Shown here: positions 40,179 through 47,155 of the stretch, piece by piece
How the letters are laid out: the number at the start of each line of letters is the position of its first letter
Numbering within the stretch: the first letter of the stretch is position 1
Origin: Salinimicrobium sp049687495
GTDB taxonomy: Bacteria; Bacteroidota; Bacteroidia; Flavobacteriales; Flavobacteriaceae
DNA: 58,300 nucleotides
NCBI GenBank assembly: GCA_049687495.1
Contig: JBAVJB010000068.1
Location: 1-58,300, forward strand
Reading direction: 5' to 3'
The notes under the pieces: generated by a model
The model's database searches: none
The model's input: only the letters and a program-made list of their open reading frames with translations
Told to the model about the DNA's origin: nothing
Translations under genes and position numbers: made by a program

Positions 40179-41444
40179 TTAAAATTTATCCAGTGCCAGC
40201 TCGATACTGTCGTAGATCTTCTGCAGTTGCTCATCTGTAGTGATGTAAGGCGCCAGAATATAGATCGTGCTGCCCAGCGGCCGCAGGTATATTCCCTGCT
40301 CCAGGAAATGCTGAAAAAGCTGGTTCCTGATGTTCCCGTAACGTTCAATTTCCACATTCAGCTCAAAGGCGAAGATCACCCCAAGCTGCCTCAAATTTGT
40401 CACTTTTGGATGTGAAGATATTTTCTCCCCAAAAGCCTTGTGGGAATTTACTTGCCGCTGAATATTCTCCTGCATTTCTGCGGAAGTCAGCAGCTCAATT
40501 CCCGCAAGTGCCGCTGCACAAGCCGGCGGATTGGCGGTATAGGTATGCCCATGAAAAAGCCCTTTTGAAAGATCATTTGAGTAAAAAGCATCGAAAACTT
40601 TCTGACTACAGGAGGTCACGCCCATGGGCAACAGACCTGCGGTAAGCGCTTTCGACAGGCAGATGATATCCGGCTGCACCTCAAGATATTCTGAAGCGAA
40701 ATTCTTCCCGGTCTTTCCAAAGCCGGTCATCACCTCATCGGCAACCAGGACAATATCGTTCTTTTGACATTCGGCGAGCAGGGCGTTCAAACCTTCGGCA
40801 TCGTGCATCTTCATCGCAGCTGCGCCCTGCACCAGAGGCTCGTAAATGAATCCGGCGATCCTGTGCTGTTTGATAAGCTGTTGCAGTTGCTCTAAAACTT
40901 TGGCGTTGTTTTCACCTGTAGGAACTGGAATTCTTACCACCTCAATAAAGTGCTCTTTAAAGGCGCCGTTATAGACCGAAAGACCCGAAACCGACATCGC
41001 ACCAAAAGTATCTCCGTGAAAACCTTCCTCAAAAGCCAGCATCACATGCCTTTTGCTGCCACGATTGTGGTGGTACTGCAGCGCCATTTTGATCCCGACT
41101 TCGGTCGCGGTGGAGCCGTTATCATTAAAAAAAAGTTTTTGTTGATTCGAAGGCAAGATCCCGATAAGTGCTTCAGAAAGTTTTACTGCCGGTTCGTGAG
41201 TAAATCCGCTGAACACCACCTGGTCCAGCTGCTGCATCTGCTCAGCGACCTTAAAAGTGATCTTTTCGTTGCAATGCCCGTAAACCGCCGTATACCAGCT
41301 TGAGATGCCGTCAATGTACTCCTGCCCCTGCTCGTCGTAAAGCAGTGCTCCTTTTGCCTTGATTATCGGGAGTGCAGCAGGCGAAGTCTTGTGCTGCGTG
41401 AGCGGGTGCCAAAGGTGTTTTTTATCTCTTTCTGAAAGTGTCAT
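40179..41444 (-). CDS. bioA: Adenosylmethionine-8-amino-7-oxononanoate aminotransferase
   Basis: A 421-residue PLP enzyme that aminates KAPA to DAPA using S-adenosylmethionine as amino donor. The start KHLWHPLTQHKTSP has the BioA-type HPxTQ motif, GISSWYTAVYGHCNEKI positions the substrate Trp-Tyr, FNDNGSTATEVGIKMALQYH binds the PLP phosphate, and the Schiff-base Lys is at residue 265 in ICLSKALTAG. It lies 12 bp after bioD and 62 bp before the SET gene. The first codons (ATGACACTTT after AAAAA) form half of a palindrome copy. Confidence 0.97.
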   Translation of the reverse strand: MTLSERDKKHLWHPLTQHKTSPAALPIIKAKGALLYDEQGQEYIDGISSWYTAVYGHCNEKITFKVAEQMQQLDQVVFSGFTHEPAVKLSEALIGILPSNQQKLFFNDNGSTATEVGIKMALQYHHNRGSKRHVMLAFEEGFHGDTFGAMSVSGLSVYNGAFKEHFIEVVRIPVPTGENNAKVLEQLQQLIKQHRIAGFIYEPLVQGAAAMKMHDAEGLNALLAECQKNDIVLVADEVMTGFGKTGKNFASEYLEVQPDIICLSKALTAGLLPMGVTSCSQKVFDAFYSNDLSKGLFHGHTYTANPPACAAALAGIELLTSAEMQENIQRQVNSHKAFGEKISSHPKVTNLRQLGVIFAFELNVEIERYGNIRNQLFQHFLEQGIYLRPLGSTIYILAPYITTDEQLQKIYDSIELALDKF

Positions 41445-41456
41445 TTTTTGATGCTT

Positions 41457-42071
41457 TTATTGAAGTTTACTGCGAAAGGCTTCAGCGTATTCTTTCACCA
41501 CGGCCCGGTCAAAATAAGGCTCCTCATCTATTCTTCCGAGAAATTTGACCCCGGACATTTCAAGGATCACCTCTTCGGTAGACCTATGCTCCTCGCCGTT
41601 AAAAATGATTCCGAAACAATTCAGGCCCCGCGCCTTCAGCGCTTCAATGCTGAGCAAAGTATGATTGATGCTTCCAAGGTAATGCCGGGAAACCAGGATC
41701 ACCTTATGGGCAGGCTTGATAAGATCGGCGATGGTTTCGCTATGGCTGATGGGCACCAACAGTCCGCCCGCACCTTCGATCACCAGATTGTTTTTTGTCT
41801 TTGGCTCCCTGATCTCTTCCGAAGAAATCTTCACTCCGTCTATGTCTGCCGCGGCATGTGGACTCATGGGCGTTTTAAGCGCAAAGCTGTTCTGGTGAAA
41901 AACGGTCTTTTCGTTAGCCACCAGATTTTGGACCTTGTGCGTATCGGAAGCATCAAGATCGCCTGCCTGTATAGGTTTCCAGTAATCGGCTTCAAGCGCC
42001 TGGGTAACTATGGCAGCAGCAATGGTCTTGCCCACCTCGGTGCCAATGCCGGTGATAAAATATTTATTCAT
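41457..42071 (-). CDS. bioD: Dethiobiotin synthetase
   Basis: A 204-residue ATP-dependent carboxylase that forms the ureido ring from DAPA and CO2. The P-loop is GIGTEVGKTIAAAIVTQ (about residues 8-24). YWKPIQAGDLDASDT (about 34-48) and VIEGAGGLLVPIS (about 96-108) are the substrate- and Mg-binding loops. Length is usual (about 210-230). It lies 9 bp after bioF and 12 bp before bioA, so bioF-bioD-bioA is an operon. Confidence 0.97.
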   Translation of the reverse strand: MNKYFITGIGTEVGKTIAAAIVTQALEADYWKPIQAGDLDASDTHKVQNLVANEKTVFHQNSFALKTPMSPHAAADIDGVKISSEEIREPKTKNNLVIEGAGGLLVPISHSETIADLIKPAHKVILVSRHYLGSINHTLLSIEALKARGLNCFGIIFNGEEHRSTEEVILEMSGVKFLGRIDEEPYFDRAVVKEYAEAFRSKLQ

Positions 42072-42080
42072 GTTGTGTTT

Positions 42081-43232
42081 TCAAAGATTCGCAGAGAGCA
42101 AAGATAAGGCGCTTTGAATTTCTGAACGAGTATTGAAGCTGTGTAAGCAAAACCTTAACCTTTCCTTCCCGGCAGCAACAGTGGGCGACAGAATAGGCTT
42201 GACGTCGAATCCATTCTTTTGAAGCACTGCGGAAAGCTGTTTTACCTGTTCATTCCCCGGAATGATACAACATTGAATTGCAGAATTACTCGGAATGAAC
42301 CTTTTACTGAGTTCTAACTCCTGAAGCTTTTCTTTAAAAAAGGAGATATTCTGTTTTAATTCTTCCACTTCCGAAGCTGCTTCTTCCTCCAGGTATTCGT
42401 AGGCTGCAGCAATGGTAGCTACCGAGTGCGGCGGCAAAGCGGTGGTGTAGATAAAGCTGCGGGCGAAGTTCACCAGGTAATCTTTCAGCTCTACAGAGCC
42501 AACAACTGCCGCACCGTGCGCCCCCAAAGCTTTTCCAAAGGTGAAAAGCCTTGCAAAAATGTCATTTTTGAGACCTGAATTTTCAAAAGCTCCCTTTCCG
42601 TTTTCACCAAGTACTCCCAGGGAATGTGCCTCGTCTAAAATAAGGAAGAAATTCAGCTTTTTTGAGAGGTCTATAAGCGCCACAAGATCGGGCGTGTCAC
42701 CATCCATGGAAAAAACGGCTTCGGTGACCACATAAACATCTGCATTTTCAGAGTTTTCAGCAAAACGGCGAATCTTCTGCTCAAGATCCTTCAGATCATT
42801 ATGCCTGTACTTGTAAGCCTTAGCGTGGCTAATACTGATCCCGTCCCTGATCGAAGCGTGCACCAGTTCATCGTAAAAAATCAGGTCTCCCCGCTGCGGC
42901 ACACTTCCGAAGAGGCCGAGGTTGGCATCATAACCTGAGTTAAAGATGAGGGCAGCTTCGGTTTGATGAAAAGCGGCTATTTTTTCTTCCGCAGGGGCAT
43001 AAAGTTCATGATTCCCCGATAGCAGGCGGGAGCCGGTGGCACCGTTGAGGAACAGCTGCTTCTGCTCAATGACCTCTTTACTGCGCTCAAAGATCTTTTC
43101 GTTCCTTGAAAAGCCCAGGTAGTCATTTGAAGAGAAGTCAAAAATGGCATTTTTGGAACCCGTTTGACGAAAGGCGTTTTGTTGTTTTCTCAACTGTAGC
43201 CTTTTCATTACATTTAATGGAAGCCTTTTCAT
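42081..43232 (-). CDS. bioF: 8-amino-7-oxononanoate synthase (KAPA synthase)
   Basis: A 383-residue PLP enzyme that condenses pimeloyl thioester and alanine to KAPA. FSSNDYLGFSRNEKI, TGSRLLSGNHELYAPAEE and LIFNSGYDANLGLFGSVP are the AOS family features; LDEAHSLGVLGENGKG (about 199-214) and the PLP-binding Lys234 in TFGKALGAHG follow. Two start codons eight codons apart share an ATGAAAAGGCT duplication (43232 and 43208); either may be used. Two copies of the dispersed palindrome lie in this gene. It is divergent from mgtC with only 27 bp between starts. Confidence 0.96.
   Translation of the reverse strand: MKRLPLNVMKRLQLRKQQNAFRQTGSKNAIFDFSSNDYLGFSRNEKIFERSKEVIEQKQLFLNGATGSRLLSGNHELYAPAEEKIAAFHQTEAALIFNSGYDANLGLFGSVPQRGDLIFYDELVHASIRDGISISHAKAYKYRHNDLKDLEQKIRRFAENSENADVYVVTEAVFSMDGDTPDLVALIDLSKKLNFFLILDEAHSLGVLGENGKGAFENSGLKNDIFARLFTFGKALGAHGAAVVGSVELKDYLVNFARSFIYTTALPPHSVATIAAAYEYLEEEAASEVEELKQNISFFKEKLQELELSKRFIPSNSAIQCCIIPGNEQVKQLSAVLQKNGFDVKPILSPTVAAGKERLRFCLHSFNTRSEIQSALSLLSANL
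42554..42570. repeat. Perfect dispersed palindrome inside bioF (first copy)
   Basis: CAAAAATGTCATTTTTG at 42554-42570. It encodes KNDIF in bioF. The flank on the minus strand, CAGGTCTCAAAAATG, is the same as at 36226-36240. Confidence 0.85.
43139..43156. repeat. Perfect dispersed palindrome inside bioF (second copy)
   Basis: CAAAAAATGGCATTTTTG at 43139-43156 contains the exact core, with GGAACC on the right. It encodes KNAIF near the bioF N-terminus, 570 bp from the other bioF copy. Confidence 0.85.
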
Positions 43233-43259
43233 AGCACGTAAAGTTATAATTTTAGAAGT

Positions 43260-43709
43260 ATGGATTTATGGGATTTTTTCCTGCGCGTGGGTGCCGCATT
43301 ACTTTCCGGGGTTTTAATCGGGATAGAACGCGAAATTCGCAACAAGAACGCCGGTCTTAAGACAAATGCCTTAGTAGCCCTTGGCGCCGCGGTCTTCGTG
43401 GTGATCTCCTTCCAGTTTCGCAATGAGGCGGGAGTTGATGTTACTCGTGTACTGGGACAGGTGGTGACAGGGATAGGTTTTATTGGTGCCGGGGTGATCC
43501 TCCATAAAGGCACCACAGTGCGGGGTCTTACTACCGCGGCGACCATTTGGTGCAGTGCCAGTGCAGGTTGTTTGGCTGCCATGGGCTTCTACAAAGAACT
43601 TGCCGTGCTTACCGTCATGATCATCTTTGTAAATGTCATTTTTGGAGCCCTGGACGATTATATCAACAGGAAATTAGACCGAGATCCTAAGAATAAGGTG
43701 GAAGATTAG
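43260..43709 (+). CDS. MgtC family membrane protein
   Basis: A 149-residue protein with four membrane helices (about residues 4-22, 35-52, 65-85 and 98-120). FLRVGAALLSGVLIGIEREI, then KTNALVALGAAVFVVISFQF, and the MgtC motif GQVVTGIGFIGAGVILHKGT with VRGLTTAATIWCSASAGCLA are diagnostic. MgtC proteins help survival at low magnesium and interact with the ATP synthase in Salmonella. It lacks the C-terminal ACT-like domain. It is divergent from bioF and its last 23 bp overlap the convergent mnhG. Confidence 0.9.
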   Translation: MDLWDFFLRVGAALLSGVLIGIEREIRNKNAGLKTNALVALGAAVFVVISFQFRNEAGVDVTRVLGQVVTGIGFIGAGVILHKGTTVRGLTTAATIWCSASAGCLAAMGFYKELAVLTVMIIFVNVIFGALDDYINRKLDRDPKNKVED

Positions 43710-44112
43710 ACTGGTCTTCTTCCCACTCTTCATCATCATCCTCTTCCAGATCCAGGTTCCTGGGCGCGCTGATGGTTCTTCCGGTTTTTCGGTATTTACC
43801 CTTTAGATCATCCATAACCGACTTTTCCCAAAGTTTATTCCCGGTAATATAAGATGCTTTTCCTATTAAATGTGCTCCCACAGGTGCGGTGAGCAGGATG
43901 AAAATAATGATCGCGATGACCCTGGTAGTGGTCGAGAAATCCCAGAAATGTACCGCTGCAGCGATAAGAATAAGACCTATTCCTAAAGTCGCTGCCTTTG
44001 TGGTCACAGCCATTCTAAGGTAGGTATCGGGCATTCGCAGGATCCCGACTGCAGCCAAAAGGATGAACAGGCTGCCCAAAGATGCCAATATACCAACGAT
44101 TATTTCGTTCAT
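43687..44112 (-). CDS. mnhG: Mrp antiporter subunit MnhG/MrpG
   Basis: A 141-residue subunit of the multi-subunit cation/proton antiporter. Three helices (about residues 3-25, 37-58, 64-85) and the motif LRMPDTYLRMAVTTKAATLG are the MrpG signature. The C-terminal 40 residues are highly charged (DLEEDDDEEWEEDQSNL), an acidic tail beyond the usual family end. It is the last gene of the antiporter operon, overlaps mnhF by 4 bp and overlaps the convergent mgtC by 23 bp. Confidence 0.93.
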   Translation of the reverse strand: MNEIIVGILASLGSLFILLAAVGILRMPDTYLRMAVTTKAATLGIGLILIAAAVHFWDFSTTTRVIAIIIFILLTAPVGAHLIGKASYITGNKLWEKSVMDDLKGKYRKTGRTISAPRNLDLEEDDDEEWEEDQSNLPPYS

Positions 44113-44381
44113 TTTTTTCTTCTTTTTTGGATATAGAAAGAATATGCCACCGTCGCAAGAAACCCAATCAATGCAAGTATAAGCGCGATATCAAGAAAGG
44201 TGTGTTGATGAGCCATAATGCTGTATACGGCTATTACCCCGATCCCGATGGTCACCAGCAGGTCAACCGCCACCACCCTGTCTGAGATGGTTGGCCCCTT
44301 AAAAAAGCGGAAAAACACCATCAGTATGGAAAGCGACAGTATCGGCAGGATGACGTAATATAAAAAGTCGTTCAATGTCAT
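44109..44381 (-). CDS. mnhF: Mrp antiporter subunit MnhF/MrpF
   Basis: A 90-residue subunit with three membrane helices (about residues 6-25, 36-54, 62-84). The motif FFRFFKGPTISDRVVAVDLL between the first two helices is the conserved MrpF/PhaF signature. It overlaps mnhE upstream and mnhG downstream by 4 bp each (ATGA overlaps), which indicates translational coupling. MrpF probably lines the ion path near MrpA in known complexes. Confidence 0.95.
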   Translation of the reverse strand: MTLNDFLYYVILPILSLSILMVFFRFFKGPTISDRVVAVDLLVTIGIGVIAVYSIMAHQHTFLDIALILALIGFLATVAYSFYIQKRRKK

Positions 44382-44854
44382 GAATAGAGTTCCTTAATTC
44401 GTTTTTCAAATCCGTCTTTGATACTCTTGATAAAGTCTTCCCTGTTGGTAATGTACATGGAAAAGACGTAGAGGATCTTCTTGTCTTCAGAAACATCCAG
44501 GCTCAGCGTACCCGGCGTGAGCGTAATAAGGTTGGCCAGCATGGTTATCTCGCTGTCAGATCTTATGTCAAGCGGCACTCCCACAATTCCCGGGGTCATA
44601 AAGAACTTTGGCGTTCCCATTTCCCATGCTACCTGCAGGTTTGCTTTTACAAGCTCCTTCAGAAAAAAGAAAAAGAAAGAGATCACCTTGGGCACCATTC
44701 TGAAATAGCGCGCCCGGCCACTGCCGCGTGTGATCACGAGCAGAATGAGATAACTCAGGAAAAAACCGAAAATCACATTGGCAAAAACAAAATTCCCGGT
44801 AAGAGCTACCCAGACGAAAGTGAGCAATAGGTTTGCTAAAAATCTGTTTTTCAT
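44378..44854 (-). CDS. mnhE: Mrp antiporter subunit MnhE/MrpE
   Basis: A 158-residue subunit. Helices at about residues 8-24, 28-42 and 57-77, then a cytoplasmic domain with MTPGIVGVPLDIRSDSEITM and TLTPGTLSLDVSEDKKILYV, the MrpE signature (LTPGT). It overlaps mnhF by 4 bp. It follows mnhD by 13 bp. The subunit is required for complex assembly in Bacillus Mrp. Confidence 0.95.
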   Translation of the reverse strand: MKNRFLANLLLTFVWVALTGNFVFANVIFGFFLSYLILLVITRGSGRARYFRMVPKVISFFFFFLKELVKANLQVAWEMGTPKFFMTPGIVGVPLDIRSDSEITMLANLITLTPGTLSLDVSEDKKILYVFSMYITNREDFIKSIKDGFEKRIKELYS

Positions 44855-44867
44855 CTTCTGTTAATTT

Positions 44868-46376
44868 CTATCTCTGCAACACAGCATTTATATACTCCTG
44901 ATTGTCCATAAGTTCAAAGGCGATCCTGGAGGCCAGCCTTTGAATATTTTCGGCGCCAAAGCCTATGTAAAGCGATATAATGGACAAAAAGATGATAGGC
45001 GCGATCATCTGGGTCTTTTTAATACCCGATAATTTCTGAAAATACGGAAAATTCCGGGGTTTTTGAACTTCTTTTCCGGTTTTCCAGAAGACCTCGCCCC
45101 ACAATTTCACGATCACCACCAGGGTAATAAAACTCGCAAATATAATCGCCCCAATGAGCAAATAGTTCTCTGTTGCCCAACCGGCGCCAATAAGCGATAG
45201 CTTTGGCCAGAATCCCGAAAGCGGTGGAATTCCCACCAGGGAGAACAGCGGGATCGCGAACAACAAACTCATTTTTGGATAGTTCGCGTAAAAATCTCCC
45301 AGCTTCCTCATGGAATGTGTGGCTTTGATCTTATAGATCACCCCGCTCACCATGAAGAGGTTCGTCTTTACGATGATATCATGGATGAGGTAAAAAATGG
45401 CTCCTGTAAGTGCGACCTTGGTCATCATGCCAAGACCCGCGATCATATACCCAATGTGGCAGATTACCAGGTAAGAGAATACTTTCCTAATGTTGTTTTG
45501 CACGATAGCTCCAATTGCTCCTGAAAAAAGCGTGAGGACAGCGATCGCTAAAAGCACGTTTTCAAGGAGTGCATCAACTTCAAAAATAAGCGTGAATACC
45601 CTGATAAGCGCATACACTCCAACCTTGGTAAGCAGCCCGCCAAAAATAGAAGACACTGCCGAGGGTGGCGTGTGATAAGACGCCGGCAACCAGAAATACA
45701 GCGGGAAAACCGCCGATTTTATTCCGAAGCCAACGAGGAACAGCAGCGCATTGACCTGCACCAGGGTTCGGTTTTCAACTGCCGCTACTTTTCCGGCGAG
45801 GTCGGCCATGTTAAGGCTTCCTGTAAGTCCGTAGAGCACTGCTATTGCCGTAAGAAAGACGATAGACGCGAGAATATTCAGCGTAAAATATTTTACAGCT
45901 CCTTCCAGCTGGGCTTTTTCACCACCAAGGGTAAGCAGTACAAAGGAGGTGATAATAATGATCTCAAACCACACATAAAGGTTGAAAAGGTCACCGGTAA
46001 TAAATGCCCCGTTAAGCCCTAAAAGCAAAAAATGGAAGATGGGGAAAAAACCGAACTTCAGCCTCGCAGGAATAACCGAGCCTGAAGAAAAACTTGAAAC
46101 GGCCAACCCGGCGCATGCGGTGAGCAGCACCAAAGTAGCCGAAAAGGTATCCACGGCAAAGGTGATCCCAAATGGCGGTGCCCAATTACCTGCCTGCACG
46201 GTTTGCGTGCCGTACCTCCAAACGGTGGTAAAAAGCCAGATGGCCACACCCAAATTGAGCGTGCTGCCAACCACACTAATGGTCTTTTGCCAGCTAATTC
46301 TACTCCATGAGAACATGAGCACAATGGCCAGGAACATTTGTAGCAGTAGGGGGAAAATAACTAACTGTTCGGTCAT
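44868..46376 (-). CDS. mnhD: Mrp antiporter subunit MnhD/MrpD
   Basis: A 502-residue polytopic subunit of the NuoL/M/N family, with about fourteen membrane helices and the conserved Lys and Glu positions of proton channels in segments such as NLYVWFEIIIITSFVLL, FLVGFGIKSAVFPLYFWLP and GAIVQNNIRKVFSYLVICHI. With MrpA it forms the antiporter-like channels that exchange Na+ (or K+) for H+. It overlaps mnhC upstream by 4 bp. Length fits the family. Confidence 0.96.
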   Translation of the reverse strand: MTEQLVIFPLLLQMFLAIVLMFSWSRISWQKTISVVGSTLNLGVAIWLFTTVWRYGTQTVQAGNWAPPFGITFAVDTFSATLVLLTACAGLAVSSFSSGSVIPARLKFGFFPIFHFLLLGLNGAFITGDLFNLYVWFEIIIITSFVLLTLGGEKAQLEGAVKYFTLNILASIVFLTAIAVLYGLTGSLNMADLAGKVAAVENRTLVQVNALLFLVGFGIKSAVFPLYFWLPASYHTPPSAVSSIFGGLLTKVGVYALIRVFTLIFEVDALLENVLLAIAVLTLFSGAIGAIVQNNIRKVFSYLVICHIGYMIAGLGMMTKVALTGAIFYLIHDIIVKTNLFMVSGVIYKIKATHSMRKLGDFYANYPKMSLLFAIPLFSLVGIPPLSGFWPKLSLIGAGWATENYLLIGAIIFASFITLVVIVKLWGEVFWKTGKEVQKPRNFPYFQKLSGIKKTQMIAPIIFLSIISLYIGFGAENIQRLASRIAFELMDNQEYINAVLQR

Positions 46377-46726
46377 GAGTATTCGTCTGTTGCGTTCATT
46401 TCATCTAAATCATCTGTCTTCACCACTTTATGCGCCCTTTTCACGAGAATAATGGCAAAGGACTGCAGCCCAAAGCTGATCACGATAGCGGTGAGGATAA
46501 GTGCCTGCGGAAGCGGATCTGAATACGCCTGCAGGAAAACATTGGAATCCTCGGGAATGATGGGAGGATGCCCTTTGGCGATCCTTCCGAGCAAAAATAT
46601 CAGCAGGTTGGCCCCGTTACCCAGCAGAATGATCCCGATGATCAACTTCACAAGGCTACGCCTAAGGATCATGTAGATCCCCGCCGCATATAAGGTCCCA
46701 ACCATTACTGCCAAAAGAATTTCCAT
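46373..46726 (-). CDS. mnhC: Mrp antiporter subunit MnhC/MrpC
   Basis: A 117-residue NuoK-like subunit with three helices. IYMILRRSLVKLIIGIILLG (about residues 17-36) and DPLPQALILTAIVISFGLQS (about 71-90), with the conserved acidic-proline DPLPQALILTAIVI motif, are diagnostic. It overlaps mnhD by 4 bp and is 3 bp after mnhB. Confidence 0.96.
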   Translation of the reverse strand: MEILLAVMVGTLYAAGIYMILRRSLVKLIIGIILLGNGANLLIFLLGRIAKGHPPIIPEDSNVFLQAYSDPLPQALILTAIVISFGLQSFAIILVKRAHKVVKTDDLDEMNATDEYS

Positions 46727-46729
46727 AGT

Positions 46730-47143
46730 TTATGTAGATTCAGAAATGGTAAAAATTATCGTTAATGTGACTCCAACCACCACAAGGTAAACGCCAATGT
46801 CAAAGAACATCGCTGTTCCCACATTTCCCAAAACCGGAAGGTGGTGAGGATACCAGGTTCCCGTCATGAACGGGTTCTGCTTAAGGATCATTGGAACCAA
46901 GCCACTCAAATAGGAGATTCCAAGGCCGGTAGGCATAAGGAATCCCGGGTGAAACCTGAGCAGGTTTTTAGTGTCGCTTAATCCGTTGGCAAAAGCATGC
47001 AGAACGAAGGCTATGGAGGCGATAAGACCACCCACAAAGCCACCGCCGGGCAGGTAATGCCCTCGCAGCAATATGAACACCGAAAATACAAGCAGCAAAG
47101 GCAGCATGTAGTTTGATGCGGTTCTTAAAATGATGGTTTTCAT
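46730..47143 (-). CDS. mnhB: Mrp antiporter subunit MnhB/MrpB
   Basis: A 137-residue subunit with four helices. FVLLRGHYLPGGGFVGGLIA-like segment (here VFILLRGHYLPGGGFVGGL) is the MrpB signature, followed by GLGISYLSGLVPMILKQ and FFDIGVYLVVVGVTLTIIF. It lies 12 bp after mnhA and 3 bp before mnhC. A second MrpB-like stretch is also present at the end of MrpA, as in most full operons. Confidence 0.95.
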   Translation of the reverse strand: MKTIILRTASNYMLPLLLVFSVFILLRGHYLPGGGFVGGLIASIAFVLHAFANGLSDTKNLLRFHPGFLMPTGLGISYLSGLVPMILKQNPFMTGTWYPHHLPVLGNVGTAMFFDIGVYLVVVGVTLTIIFTISEST

Positions 47144-47155
47144 CCTTTTTATTTT

